From NCBI GenBank assembly GCA_977017575.1, contig CDRNVI010000105.1, positions 1 through 64,000 of the forward strand: a stretch of DNA of 64,000 bases, written 5' to 3'. How positions within the stretch are numbered: the stretch's first letter is position 1; each line of letters starts with the position of its first letter. Source of the DNA: Paramoeba atlantica. Lineage: Eukaryota; Discosea. The position numbers and the translations under genes are program-made. Below, one piece after another: positions 7,212-19,097 of this stretch. The notes beneath the pieces are model-generated. The model was not told the DNA's origin and made no database searches. It saw nothing but the letters and a program-made list of their open reading frames with translations.

Positions 7212-7616
7212 GCCGGGCCGAGGGGTCTGGCCTTTATTTGGGTAGCTTCTACAGAGGAAAGCGGTGTAATTGTAGTTGGAGACGGTGGGCCTTACAACCT
7301 GCAGGTTGGGGGTTATATTCCCGATATCGACAAAACTCGCAACCTGCCGGCCTCACTACAAAGGGAAAGCGACCAGGAGTGCCTTCAAGTCCCACACCCA
7401 ACCCCAAATCAATCATTCCGGATTGCTCCGGATGGCCACTGGCAAGCCAGACCCTTCACAGAAAGATTTGGAAGTTCCGAGGCCGACGTCCTCTATCAGT
7501 TTCCGCTTTTCCAAGGCGGCACCAACGTGCTGTTACCAACACGCTGCGTCGACGAACTGTACGTCAACACGGCTTACCCAAGAGGTGTAAGCCGGGTAAG
7601 GGAGCTCGTTCCCTGA
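7212..7616 (+). other. 134-codon ATG-less frame, U2
   Basis: Same as U1. Confidence 0.3.
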
Positions 7617-8066
7617 GGGGAGGGTCCGGGACGGTCCTCCGAGTACTGGGCCTAGTCGGTTATTAGCCCAGCCTCTTAGAGGGAGGCCGCCAGGAATATT
7701 TCGATGAGCGGGTTTGAACTCGCCGTCTGAGCACCACGTGCTTGAAACTTTGAATTCTTGCTGCTACGCCACCGCTCGGAAAAAGTCCGCTAGGAAGAAG
7801 GCCTCCCTCTGGAGGAACGACCCGGAACCGCAGAGCCGAACCAGGCTCCAGCGCAGCCGCCGAAAATTCATGCTTCTTACGCAAACGAGGCATGAGACAC
7901 AGCCTACACGATGCAACGGGGTTGGACGCCCGTCCTGGTAGCTACGGTTGGGTACCCGTGCTCGGGCCGCAAGGCTTCGAGTGCCGTCTTGGAAGGGGGA
8001 AGCAAGACAATGAAGGTCGGTGGCTTGAGACTCTACCCTAACGGTGCAGAGCCCTCGGTGTCTTTT

Positions 8067-8102
8067 CTTCTTCTTCTTCTTCTTCTTCTTCTTCTTCTTC
8101 TT

Positions 8103-8132
<30 letters not shown>
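8067..8132 (+). repeat. (CTT)22 microsatellite, U3
   Basis: 22 triplets, the most common allele in the array (U3, U6, U9, U13 and U14). Confidence 0.98.
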
Positions 8133-8133
<1 letters not shown>

Positions 8134-8235
8134 TTCCCCAGAGTCCTGAAAGCTGGTTTGCAACTCTACTACCGCGTTTAACGAAAAGCCTAAATTGAAA
8201 TATTATAGCCAAAAATAGCCGATTTTCGGGTAAAA

Positions 8236-8730
8236 ATGGGGTCATTTTTGTGTATTTGTTTTCATTCACGAAATCCGATATTTGCTCGTGGGAAATCACT
8301 CGTAGGCATGAATGAAAGCCTGCCGAACGTATTGGGTAAAGAATGCGACCCCAACCCCAAGAATGGCGACCTAATGTATGATGTGGACGCAAAGCTCAGG
8401 TTACTAAAATTCCATTCGTATAATATATATTTGTGCAAGGTAAAGGCGCACATTGGAAACAAATGGAATGAGGAGGCAGATGGTCTAGCACTTTTGGCAT
8501 CACGAAAAGTGGCACGGGCTCCGACCCAAAAAAGGAGAAAAACAACTGCTAACTCGGAGGATAGTGAGAATTCACAACCGTCATGGTCTTTGAAAGCCTT
8601 ACTCAAAAGGAAGTCCCTTGGAAATAAGCAAGCACGAGACATTCCATCATCGAAGCGCAAAGCTGAGGCGGAAGGGGTATTTCGAGGGAAGGTTGCGAGA
8701 GCTGGAGGTAATAGGAAACCGTCTAAGTAG
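8236..8730 (+). CDS. Truncated RNase H-like protein, U3 copy
   Basis: 164 codons, identical to U1 at protein level. The U3/U4-specific C to A at 8754 lies just after the stop. Confidence 0.55.
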   Translation: MGSFLCICFHSRNPIFARGKSLVGMNESLPNVLGKECDPNPKNGDLMYDVDAKLRLLKFHSYNIYLCKVKAHIGNKWNEEADGLALLASRKVARAPTQKRRKTTANSEDSENSQPSWSLKALLKRKSLGNKQARDIPSSKRKAEAEGVFRGKVARAGGNRKPSK

Positions 8731-9666
8731 GGAGAGAATTGATGGAATTATTTATTTGCCAACTTAGAATGCCTTGAGGATTATTCATAGGTTATCGGAA
8801 AAATATTGTTTGTTTGTACCGTATCAGACACATATAAACTCTGAACGTGGAAGCGATAGATGAAAGCTTTCAAGGTGTAAACATTAAGTTTTTCAACCGA
8901 CTTTACGTCGGTCTTTTGGATTGGATATTGGATTGGACCCCAACCACACCATTCTTCCGACCCAAAAAGACCCCTTGAGGTCCGAAAAATACTTTTTCAC
9001 CTATTTCAGTCGAAAATGGGTCATTTTGAGTGGCGCACCACGGCTCGAAGAAGAGATACCTTGAGAAACCAAAGGCCGAGAAAGCTAGTATAGGCCCCGA
9101 ACTATCAAAATACAACAGGGGAAAGAATATTGAAAAAATATTTTCTTTGCCAGTTTTTTCGCCAAGTTGAATTTTTTTTCAAAAACATCCGAACTTGGCG
9201 GACCCGTCCTGCGGATACGAGGGGGGGCCACCCCCGGGTAGGGGGCGGAAAATAAGCGCCAACCCCGGCTACCCCTTCTGCGGGTTTTTTTCGAAAAAAA
9301 AATTTCAAAAAAAAAAATCGTGCGGTATGCCCCCCTGTGTTCCTCTTTATATTTTCACTGTTTTTGTTCACTCTTTTTTCAATAATCGAGGGTAGAGCGG
9401 TAGTTATACAACCACCGCAATATAATAATTAAGATATCGCCCAAAGCCCCACCATGAGCGGACAAAGAACCTGCCACTCAAATGCTTGAATTAGCGCTAC
9501 CCGGCTTCACATGCGATAACTGAGTTTCGTTTTGCTCGAGAACTCACGAGATACACCTTGCCAGGGGACCCTCCAGTGTGAAGTGGGTTTCAAATCTTGA
9601 ACTCATCTTTTTTGATATTTTCAAAAATATTTACTCAGTCCGCTACTTTTTTAAAATAACAAATTG

Positions 9667-10425
9667 ATGAATTTCGGGCTTCAAGTTTCCAGCCCTCCCT
9701 CATGCAAGGTATTTGTGGATGGGGTGCCAGATGTTGAAATCGAGGAAAGCGATATTTTCAAACAGAAGTTATGCTTCACGCCAAAACATCTCCAACGATC
9801 CTCCGTAATCCTGTTTTCTTCTCTTTCTCAACCCATAGGAATTTCCACGTCGAGCGGGGACCAATTCGTGTTAGACCCGGAGGGTGGAGCCGTTAACTTT
9901 ACTTGTGCGAGCATGTTGAGCATCACGTTTCACAATCTTTTAAAGAAGGAAGCAGAAAGTGTATGTAGAGATGTTCTTGGTCTTTTTCAAGACAATTTTG
10001 TTAATCCTTCATCTGGGGCCCTTTCATACGACTACGTGAGGAACCAGATTGATCAGAAATACCTTTTTAATGTTTTGAAGTTTCAGAGAATGGTTAAAAA
10101 TGCAGGCAACCCATTTTACCAATACCTTGGGAAAGACCTTTGCAGGTGGATAGTTTTGCATTCAAGTTCAAAAAAGCCCAATTTTGGATTTACACGAGGA
10201 AAAGAGTATAGTGATCTCTTAAAATTTTCTGTTAGCCAGATCATGGGGGAAGAAGTTGCGATGAGCGACCTTTATCAGCTGGTAAGGGGTGAGAAAACCT
10301 TTGATTTGCTCCTTTCTTCAAATTTTACTGTGTTGAAAAGGTTTCTTGTGAAATTTAATGCTGAGTTTCTTTGGTTTCAAGATGAGGCTTCAAAAAAGAC
10401 ATTAATTTCCACAAATCCCCTTTGA
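9667..10425 (+). CDS. Unrecognised 252-residue protein, U3 copy
   Basis: Identical to the U1 protein. Confidence 0.6.
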   Translation: MNFGLQVSSPPSCKVFVDGVPDVEIEESDIFKQKLCFTPKHLQRSSVILFSSLSQPIGISTSSGDQFVLDPEGGAVNFTCASMLSITFHNLLKKEAESVCRDVLGLFQDNFVNPSSGALSYDYVRNQIDQKYLFNVLKFQRMVKNAGNPFYQYLGKDLCRWIVLHSSSKKPNFGFTRGKEYSDLLKFSVSQIMGEEVAMSDLYQLVRGEKTFDLLLSSNFTVLKRFLVKFNAEFLWFQDEASKKTLISTNPL

Positions 10426-10662
10426 TTCTTAAAGTTTCCCTACTTTTGTAGACATTTCAAAAAGATGCGAAGGACCCTACTAGAGCACTTAATCATAAAC
10501 AATTTTGTACATAACAAACCCCCAGAGCCACCATCATCAAAAATAATTCTCAAGAATTTCTCCTCATTGATGCAAAACGTCTCTTTTAACGCCTTTTATT
10601 TTTGTTTTCGCATAGCCGCCCCCCTCTACCACCAATAAACGCATAAACATTTATCAGCCCCA

Positions 10663-10839
10663 ATGCTACCAAGACCCTTCACAGACAGATTTGGAAGTTC
10701 CAAGGCCGACGTCCTCTACCAGTTTTCGCTTTTCCAAGGCGGCACCAACGTTATGTTACCAACACGCTGCTTCGACGACTTGTATGACAACGCGGCCCAC
10801 CCAAGAGGCTTAAACCGGGTAAGGGGGCCGGCTCCCTGA
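10663..10839 (+). CDS. 58-codon module A ORF, U3
   Basis: Same as U1. Confidence 0.3.
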   Translation: MLPRPFTDRFGSSKADVLYQFSLFQGGTNVMLPTRCFDDLYDNAAHPRGLNRVRGPAP

Positions 10840-11156
10840 TGGGAGGAGGGGAAGAAGAATCCAATCCAAAAAGAAGAAGAAGAGAAGAGAACCGGTTCCC
10901 TGATGGGAGCGCCCCTGGCGGCCGTCAGAGTACTGGGCCTAGTCGATTCTCAGCCCAGCCTCTTAGATCGAGGCCGCCGGGAATTATGCGATGAGCGGGT
11001 TCGAAACTTTGATCCCTGAAGGAAGAAGGAAGAAGGTTGCTCGACTAAATGATGCTTTCCAATGTAGGGAAGTTACTTCGACAAGTGCTTGTGTAGGATC
11101 TAGTTGAATCTTTAGTGTCTCAACGAGGTTCTGCCAATCTTAAAGCAGAGATTTAA

Positions 11157-11561
11157 GCCGGGCCGAGGGGTCTGGCCTTTATTTGGGTAGCTTCTACAGA
11201 GGAAAGCGGTGTAATTGTAGTTGGAGACGGTGGGCCTTACAACCTGCAGGTTGGGGGTTATATTCCCGATATCGACAAAACTCGCAACCTGCCGGCCTCA
11301 CTACAAAGGGAAAGCGACCAGGAGTGCCTTCAAGTCCCACACCCAACCCCAAATCAATCATTCCGGATTGCTCCGGATGGCCACTGGCAAGCCAGACCCT
11401 TCACAGAAAGATTTGGAAGTTCCGAGGCCGACGTCCTCTATCAGTTTCCGCTTTTCCAAGGCGGCACCAACGTGCTGTTACCAACACGCTGCGTCGACGA
11501 ACTGTACGTCAACACGGCTTACCCAAGAGGTGTAAGCCGGGTAAGGGAGCTCGTTCCCTGA
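11157..11561 (+). other. 134-codon ATG-less frame, U3
   Basis: Same as U1. Confidence 0.3.
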
Positions 11562-12011
11562 GGGGAGGGTCCGGGACGGTCCTCCGAGTACTGGGCCTAG
11601 TCGGTTATTAGCCCAGCCTCTTAGAGGGAGGCCGCCAGGAATATTTCGATGAGCGGGTTTGAACTCGCCGTCTGAGCACCACGTGCTTGAAACTTTGAAT
11701 TCTTGCTGCTACGCCACCGCTCGGAAAAAGTCCGCTAGGAAGAAGGCCTCCCTCTGGAGGAACGACCCGGAACCGCAGAGCCGAACCAGGCTCCAGCGCA
11801 GCCGCCGAAAATTCATGCTTCTTACGCAAACGAGGCATGAGACACAGCCTACACGATGCAACGGGGTTGGACGCCCGTCCTGGTAGCTACGGTTGGGTAC
11901 CCGTGCTCGGGCCGCAAGGCTTCGAGTGCCGTCTTGGAAGGGGGAAGCAAGACAATGAAGGTCGGTGGCTTGAGACTCTACCCTAACGGTGCAGAGCCCT
12001 CGGTGTCTTTT

Positions 12012-12050
12012 CTTCTTCTTCTTCTTCTTCTTCTTCTTCTTCTTCTTCTT

Positions 12051-12080
<30 letters not shown>
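12012..12080 (+). repeat. (CTT)23 microsatellite, U4
   Basis: 23 triplets. One step longer than its close relative U3. Confidence 0.98.
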
Positions 12081-12081
<1 letters not shown>

Positions 12082-12183
12082 TTCCCCAGAGTCCTGAAAG
12101 CTGGTTTGCAACTCTACTACCGCGTTTAACGAAAAGCCTAAATTGAAATATTATAGCCAAAAATAGCCGATTTTCGGGTAAAA

Positions 12184-12678
12184 ATGGGGTCATTTTTGTG
12201 TATTTGTTTTCATTCACGAAATCCGATATTTGCTCGTGGGAAATCACTCGTAGGCATGAATGAAAGCCTGCCGAACGTATTGGGTAAAGAATGCGACCCC
12301 AACCCCAAGAATGGCGACCTAATGTATGATGTGGACGCAAAGCTCAGGTTACTAAAATTCCATTCGTATAATATATATTTGTGCAAGGTAAAGGCGCACA
12401 TTGGAAACAAATGGAATGAGGAGGCAGATGGTCTAGCACTTTTGGCATCACGAAAAGTGGCACGGGCTCCGACCCAAAAAAGGAGAAAAACAACTGCTAA
12501 CTCGGAGGATAGTGAGAATTCACAACCGTCATGGTCTTTGAAAGCCTTACTCAAAAGGAAGTCCCTTGGAAATAAGCAAGCACGAGACATTCCATCATCG
12601 AAGCGCAAAGCTGAGGCGGAAGGGGTATTTCGAGGGAAGGTTGCGAGAGCTGGAGGTAATAGGAAACCGTCTAAGTAG
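12184..12678 (+). CDS. Truncated RNase H-like protein, U4 copy
   Basis: 164 codons, identical to U1 at protein level. Confidence 0.55.
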   Translation: MGSFLCICFHSRNPIFARGKSLVGMNESLPNVLGKECDPNPKNGDLMYDVDAKLRLLKFHSYNIYLCKVKAHIGNKWNEEADGLALLASRKVARAPTQKRRKTTANSEDSENSQPSWSLKALLKRKSLGNKQARDIPSSKRKAEAEGVFRGKVARAGGNRKPSK

Positions 12679-13614
12679 GGAGAGAATTGATGGAATTATT
12701 TATTTGCCAACTTAGAATGCCTTGAGGATTATTCATAGGTTATCGGAAAAATATTGTTTGTTTGTACCGTATCAGACACATATAAACTCTGAACGTGGAA
12801 GCGATAGATGAAAGCTTTCAAGGTGTAAACATTAAGTTTTTCAACCGACTTTACGTCGGTCTTTTGGATTGGATATTGGATTGGACCCCAACCACACCAT
12901 TCTTCCGACCCAAAAAGACCCCTTGAGGTCCGAAAAATACTTTTTCACCTATTTCAGTCGAAAATGGGTCATTTTGAGTGGCGCACCACGGCTCGAAGAA
13001 GAGATACCTTGAGAAACCAAAGGCCGAGAAAGCTAGTATAGGCCCCGAACTATCAAAATACAACAGGGGAAAGAATATTGAAAAAATATTTTCTTTGCCA
13101 GTTTTTTCGCCAAGTTGAATTTTTTTTCAAAAACATCCGAACTTGGCGGACCCGTCCTGCGGATACGAGGGGGGGCCACCCCCGGGTAGGGGGCGGAAAA
13201 TAAGCGCCAACCCCGGCTACCCCTTCTGCGGGTTTTTTTCGAAAAAAAAATTTCAAAAAAAAAAATCGTGCGGTATGCCCCCCTGTGTTCCTCTTTATAT
13301 TTTCACTGTTTTTGTTCACTCTTTTTTCAATAATCGAGGGTAGAGCGGTAGTTATACAACCACCGCAATATAATAATTAAGATATCGCCCAAAGCCCCAC
13401 CATGAGCGGACAAAGAACCTGCCACTCAAATGCTTGAATTAGCGCTACCCGGCTTCACATGCGATAACTGAGTTTCGTTTTGCTCGAGAACTCACGAGAT
13501 ACACCTTGCCAGGGGACCCTCCAGTGTGAAGTGGGTTTCAAATCTTGAACTCATCTTTTTTGATATTTTCAAAAATATTTACTCAGTCCGCTACTTTTTT
13601 AAAATAACAAATTG

Positions 13615-14373
13615 ATGAATTTCGGGCTTCAAGTTTCCAGCCCTCCCTCATGCAAGGTATTTGTGGATGGGGTGCCAGATGTTGAAATCGAGGAAAGCGA
13701 TATTTTCAAACAGAAGTTATGCTTCACGCCAAAACATCTCCAACGATCCTCCGTAATCCTGTTTTCTTCTCTTTCTCAACCCATAGGAATTTCCACGTCG
13801 AGCGGGGACCAATTCGTGTTAGACCCGGAGGGTGGAGCCGTTAACTTTACTTGTGCGAGCATGTTGAGCATCACGTTTCACAATCTTTTAAAGAAGGAAG
13901 CAGAAAGTGTATGTAGAGATGTTCTTGGTCTTTTTCAAGACAATTTTGTTAATCCTTCATCTGGGGCCCTTTCATACGACTACGTGAGGAACCAGATTGA
14001 TCAGAAATACCTTTTTAATGTTTTGAAGTTTCAGAGAATGGTTAAAAATGCAGGCAACCCATTTTACCAATACCTTGGGAAAGACCTTTGCAGGTGGATA
14101 GTTTTGCATTCAAGTTCAAAAAAGCCCAATTTTGGATTTACACGAGGAAAAGAGTATAGTGATCTCTTAAAATTTTCTGTTAGCCAGATCATGGGGGAAG
14201 AAGTTGCGATGAGCGACCTTTATCAGCTGGTAAGGGGTGAGAAAACCTTTGATTTGCTCCTTTCTTCAAATTTTACTGTGTTGAAAAGGTTTCTTGTGAA
14301 ATTTAATGCTGAGTTTCTTTGGTTTCAAGATGAGGCTTCAAAAAAGACATTAATTTCCACAAATCCCCTTTGA
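13615..14373 (+). CDS. Unrecognised 252-residue protein, U4 copy
   Basis: Identical to the U1 protein; last copy with Phe37. Confidence 0.6.
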   Translation: MNFGLQVSSPPSCKVFVDGVPDVEIEESDIFKQKLCFTPKHLQRSSVILFSSLSQPIGISTSSGDQFVLDPEGGAVNFTCASMLSITFHNLLKKEAESVCRDVLGLFQDNFVNPSSGALSYDYVRNQIDQKYLFNVLKFQRMVKNAGNPFYQYLGKDLCRWIVLHSSSKKPNFGFTRGKEYSDLLKFSVSQIMGEEVAMSDLYQLVRGEKTFDLLLSSNFTVLKRFLVKFNAEFLWFQDEASKKTLISTNPL

Positions 14374-14610
14374 TTCTTAAAGTTTCCCTACTTTTGTAGA
14401 CATTTCAAAAAGATGCGAAGGACCCTACTAGAGCACTTAATCATAAACAATTTTGTACATAACAAACCCCCAGAGCCACCATCATCAAAAATAATTCTCA
14501 AGAATTTCTCCTCATTGATGCAAAACGTCTCTTTTAACGCCTTTTATTTTTGTTTTCGCATAGCCGCCCCCCTCTACCACCAATAAACGCATAAACATTT
14601 ATCAGCCCCA

Positions 14611-14787
14611 ATGCTACCAAGACCCTTCACAGACAGATTTGGAAGTTCCAAGGCCGACGTCCTCTACCAGTTTTCGCTTTTCCAAGGCGGCACCAACGTT
14701 ATGTTACCAACACGCTGCTTCGACGACTTGTATGACAACGCGGCCCACCCAAGAGGCTTAAACCGGGTAAGGGGGCCGGCTCCCTGA
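14611..14787 (+). CDS. 58-codon module A ORF, U4
   Basis: Same as U1. Confidence 0.3.
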   Translation: MLPRPFTDRFGSSKADVLYQFSLFQGGTNVMLPTRCFDDLYDNAAHPRGLNRVRGPAP

Positions 14788-15104
14788 TGGGAGGAGGGGA
14801 AGAAGAATCCAATCCAAAAAGAAGAAGAAGAGAAGAGAACCGGTTCCCTGATGGGAGCGCCCCTGGCGGCCGTCAGAGTACTGGGCCTAGTCGATTCTCA
14901 GCCCAGCCTCTTAGATCGAGGCCGCCGGGAATTATGCGATGAGCGGGTTCGAAACTTTGATCCCTGAAGGAAGAAGGAAGAAGGTTGCTCGACTAAATGA
15001 TGCTTTCCAATGTAGGGAAGTTACTTCGACAAGTGCTTGTGTAGGATCTAGTTGAATCTTTAGTGTCTCAACGAGGTTCTGCCAATCTTAAAGCAGAGAT
15101 TTAA

Positions 15105-15509
15105 GCCGGGCCGAGGGGTCTGGCCTTTATTTGGGTAGCTTCTACAGAGGAAAGCGGTGTAATTGTAGTTGGAGACGGTGGGCCTTACAACCTGCAGGTT
15201 GGGGGTTATATTCCCGATATCGACAAAACTCGCAACCTGCCGGCCTCACTACAAAGGGAAAGCGACCAGGAGTGCCTTCAAGTCCCACACCCAACCCCAA
15301 ATCAATCATTCCGGATTGCTCCGGATGGCCACTGGCAAGCCAGACCCTTCACAGAAAGATTTGGAAGTTCCGAGGCCGACGTCCTCTATCAGTTTCCGCT
15401 TTTCCAAGGCGGCACCAACGTGCTGTTACCAACACGCTGCGTCGACGAACTGTACGTCAACACGGCTTACCCAAGAGGTGTAAGCCGGGTAAGGGAGCTC
15501 GTTCCCTGA
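15105..15509 (+). other. 134-codon ATG-less frame, U4
   Basis: Same as U1. Confidence 0.3.
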
Positions 15510-15959
15510 GGGGAGGGTCCGGGACGGTCCTCCGAGTACTGGGCCTAGTCGGTTATTAGCCCAGCCTCTTAGAGGGAGGCCGCCAGGAATATTTCGATGA
15601 GCGGGTTTGAACTCGCCGTCTGAGCACCACGTGCTTGAAACTTTGAATTCTTGCTGCTACGCCACCGCTCGGAAAAAGTCCGCTAGGAAGAAGGCCTCCC
15701 TCTGGAGGAACGACCCGGAACCGCAGAGCCGAACCAGGCTCCAGCGCAGCCGCCGAAAATTCATGCTTCTTACGCAAACGAGGCATGAGACACAGCCTAC
15801 ACGATGCAACGGGGTTGGACGCCCGTCCTGGTAGCTACGGTTGGGTACCCGTGCTCGGGCCGCAAGGCTTCGAGTGCCGTCTTGGAAGGGGGAAGCAAGA
15901 CAATGAAGGTCGGTGGCTTGAGACTCTACCCTAACGGTGCAGAGCCCTCGGTGTCTTTT

Positions 15960-16043
15960 CTTCTTCTTCTTCTTCTTCTTCTTCTTCTTCTTCTTCTTCT
16001 TCTTCTTCTTCTTCTTCTTCTTCTTCTTCTTCTTCTTCTTCTT

Positions 16044-16073
<30 letters not shown>
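15960..16073 (+). repeat. (CTT)38 microsatellite, U5
   Basis: 38 triplets, the longest allele, with no interruption. Confidence 0.98.
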
Positions 16074-16074
<1 letters not shown>

Positions 16075-16176
16075 TTCCCCAGAGTCCTGAAAGCTGGTTT
16101 GCAACTCTACTACCGCGTTTAACGAAAAGCCTAAATTGAAATATTATAGCCAAAAATAGCCGATTTTCGGGTAAAA

Positions 16177-16671
16177 ATGGGGTCATTTTTGTGTATTTGT
16201 TTTCATTCACGAAATCCGATATTTGCTCGTGGGAAATCACTCGTAGGCATGAATGAAAGCCTGCCGAACGTATTGGGTAAAGAATGCGACCCCAACCCCA
16301 AGAATGGCGACCTAATGTATGATGTGGACGCAAAGCTCAGGTTACTAAAATTCCATTCGTATAATATATATTTGTGCAAGGTAAAGGCGCACATTGGAAA
16401 CAAATGGAATGAGGAGGCAGATGGTCTAGCACTTTTGGCATCACGAAAAGTGGCACGGGCTCCGACCCAAAAAAGGAGAAAAACAACTGCTAACTCGGAG
16501 GATAGTGAGAATTCACAACCGTCATGGTATTTGAAAGCCTTACTCAAAAGGAAGTCCCTTGGAAATAAGCAAGCACGAGACATTCCATCATCGAAGCGCA
16601 AAGCTGAGGCGGAAGGGGTATTTCGAGGGAAGGTTGCGAGAGCTGGAGGTAATAGGAAACCGTCTAAGTAG
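16177..16671 (+). CDS. Truncated RNase H-like protein, U5 copy
   Basis: 164 codons with one private change, S118Y (C to A at 16529), in the linker after the RNase H motif. Confidence 0.55.
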   Translation: MGSFLCICFHSRNPIFARGKSLVGMNESLPNVLGKECDPNPKNGDLMYDVDAKLRLLKFHSYNIYLCKVKAHIGNKWNEEADGLALLASRKVARAPTQKRRKTTANSEDSENSQPSWYLKALLKRKSLGNKQARDIPSSKRKAEAEGVFRGKVARAGGNRKPSK

Positions 16672-17607
16672 GGAGAGAATTGATGGAATTATTTCTTTGC
16701 CAACTTAGAATGCCTTGAGGATTATTCATAGGTTATCGGAAAAATATTGTTTGTTTGTACCGTATCAGACACATATAAACTCTGAACGTGGAAGCGATAG
16801 ATGAAAGCTTTCAAGGTGTAAACATTAAGTTTTTCAACCGACTTTACGTCGGTCTTTTGGATTGGATATTGGATTGGACCCCAACCACACCATTCTTCCG
16901 ACCCAAAAAGACCCCTTGAGGTCCGAAAAATACTTTTTCACCTATTTCAGTCGAAAATGGGTCATTTTGAGTGGCGCACCACGGCTCGAAGAAGAGATAC
17001 CTTGAGAAACCAAAGGCCGAGAAAGCTAGTATAGGCCCCGAACTATCAAAATACAACAGGGGAAAGAATATTGAAAAAATATTTTCTTTGCCAGTTTTTT
17101 CGCCAAGTTGAATTTTTTTTCAAAAACATCCGAACTTGGCGGACCCGTCCTGCGGATACGAGGGGGGGCCACCCCCGGGTAGGGGGCGGAAAATAAGCGC
17201 CAACCCCGGCTACCCCTTCTGCGGGTTTTTTTCGAAAAAAAAATTTCAAAAAAAAAAATCGTGCGGTATGCCCCCCTGTGTTCCTCTTTATATTTTCACT
17301 GTTTTTGTTCACTCTTTTTTCAATAATCGAGGGTAGAGTGGTAGTTATACAACCACCGCAATATAATAATTAAGATATCGCCCAAAGCCCCACCATGAGC
17401 GGACAAAGAACCTGCCACTCAAATGCTTGAATTAGCGCTACCCGGCTTCACATGCGATAACTGAGTTTCGTTTTGCTCGAGAACTCACGAGATACACCTT
17501 GCCAGGGGACCCTCCAGTGTGAAGTGGGTTTCAAATCTTGAACTCATCTTTTTTGATATTTTCAAAAATATTTACTCAGTCCGCTACTTTTTTAAAATAA
17601 CAAATTG

Positions 17608-18366
17608 ATGAATTTCGGGCTTCAAGTTTCCAGCCCTCCCTCATGCAAGGTATTTGTGGATGGGGTGCCAGATGTTGAAATCGAGGAAAGCGATATTTTC
17701 AAACAGAAGTTATGCGTCACGCCAAAACATCTCCAACGATCCTCCGTAATCCTGTTTTCTTCTCTTTCTCAACCCATAGGAATTTCCACGTCGAGCGGGG
17801 ACCAATTCGTGTTAGACCCGGAGGGTGGAGCCGTTAACTTTACTTGTGCGAGCATGTTGAGCATCACGTTTCACAATCTTTTAAAGAAGGAAGCAGAAAG
17901 TGTATGTAGAGATGTTCTTGGTCTTTTTCAAGACAATTTTGTTAATCCTTCATCTGGGGCCCTTTCATACGACTACGTGAGGAACCAGATTGATCAGAAA
18001 TACCTTTTTAATGTTTTGAAGTTTCAGAGAATGGTTAAAAATGCAGGCAACCCATTTTACCAATACCTTGGGAAAGACCTTTGCAGGTGGATAGTTTTGC
18101 ATTCAAGTTCAAAAAAGCCCAATTTTGGATTTACACGAGGAAAAGAGTATAGTGATCTCTTAAAATTTTCTGTTAGCCAGATCATGGGGGAAGAAGTTGC
18201 GATGAGCGACCTTTATCAGCTGGTAAGGGGTGAGAAAACCTTTGATTTGCTCCTTTCTTCAAATTTTACTGTGTTGAAAAAGTTTCTTGTGAAATTTAAT
18301 GCTGAGTTTCTTTGGTTTCAAGATGAGGCTTCAAAAAAGACATTAATTTCCACAAATCCCCTTTGA
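17608..18366 (+). CDS. Unrecognised 252-residue protein, U5 copy
   Basis: F37V and R225K relative to U1. Confidence 0.6.
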   Translation: MNFGLQVSSPPSCKVFVDGVPDVEIEESDIFKQKLCVTPKHLQRSSVILFSSLSQPIGISTSSGDQFVLDPEGGAVNFTCASMLSITFHNLLKKEAESVCRDVLGLFQDNFVNPSSGALSYDYVRNQIDQKYLFNVLKFQRMVKNAGNPFYQYLGKDLCRWIVLHSSSKKPNFGFTRGKEYSDLLKFSVSQIMGEEVAMSDLYQLVRGEKTFDLLLSSNFTVLKKFLVKFNAEFLWFQDEASKKTLISTNPL

Positions 18367-18603
18367 TTCTTAAAGTTTCCCTACTTTTGTAGACATTTCA
18401 AAAAGATGCGAAGGACCCTACTAGAGCACTTAATCATAAACAATTTTGTACATAACAAACCCCCAGAGACACCATCATCAAAAATAATTCTCAAGAATTT
18501 CTCCTCATTGATGCAAAACGTCTCTTTTAACGCCTTTTATTTTTGTTTTCGCATAGCCGCCCCCCTCTACCACCAATAAACGCATAAACATTTATCAGCC
18601 CCA

Positions 18604-18780
18604 ATGCTACCAAGACCCTTCACAGACAGATTTGGAAGTTCCAAGGCCGACGTCCTCTACCAGTTTTCGCTTTTCCAAGGCGGCACCAACGTTATGTTAC
18701 CAACACGCTGCTTCGACGGCTTGTATGACAACGCGGCCCACCCAAGAGGCTTAAACCGGGTAAGGGGGCCGGCTCCCTGA
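18604..18780 (+). CDS. 58-codon module A ORF, U5
   Basis: One private second-position change replaces Asp39 with Gly. Confidence 0.3.
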   Translation: MLPRPFTDRFGSSKADVLYQFSLFQGGTNVMLPTRCFDGLYDNAAHPRGLNRVRGPAP

Positions 18781-19097
18781 TGGGAGGAGGGGAAGAAGAA
18801 TCCAATCCAAAAAGAAGAAGAAGAGAAGAGAACCGGTTCCCTGATGGGAGCGCCCCTGGCGGCCGTCAGAGTACTGGGCCTAGTCGATTCTCAGCCCAGC
18901 CTCTTAGATCGAGGCCGCCGGGAATTATGCGATGAGCGGGTTCGAAACTTTGATCCCTGAAGGAAGAAGGAAGAAGGTTGCTCGACTAAATGATGCTTTC
19001 CAATGTAGGGAAGTTACTTCGACAAGTGCTTGTGTAGGCTCTAGTTGAATCTTTAGTGTCTCAACGAGGTTCTGCCAATCTTAAAGCAGAGATTTAA

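Larger units (their letters stand above)
3968..7933 (+). repeat. Tandem unit U2
   Basis: Length 3966, n = 29. Apart from the microsatellite I see no difference from U1. Confidence 0.95.
7934..11878 (+). repeat. Tandem unit U3
   Basis: Length 3945, n = 22. It shares two changes only with U4: C to A at 8754 and T to C at 9398. That marks U3 and U4 as a recent duplicate pair. Confidence 0.95.
11879..15826 (+). repeat. Tandem unit U4
   Basis: Length 3948, n = 23. Same private changes as U3, at 12702 and 13346. Last unit with Phe37 in the orphan protein. Confidence 0.95.
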
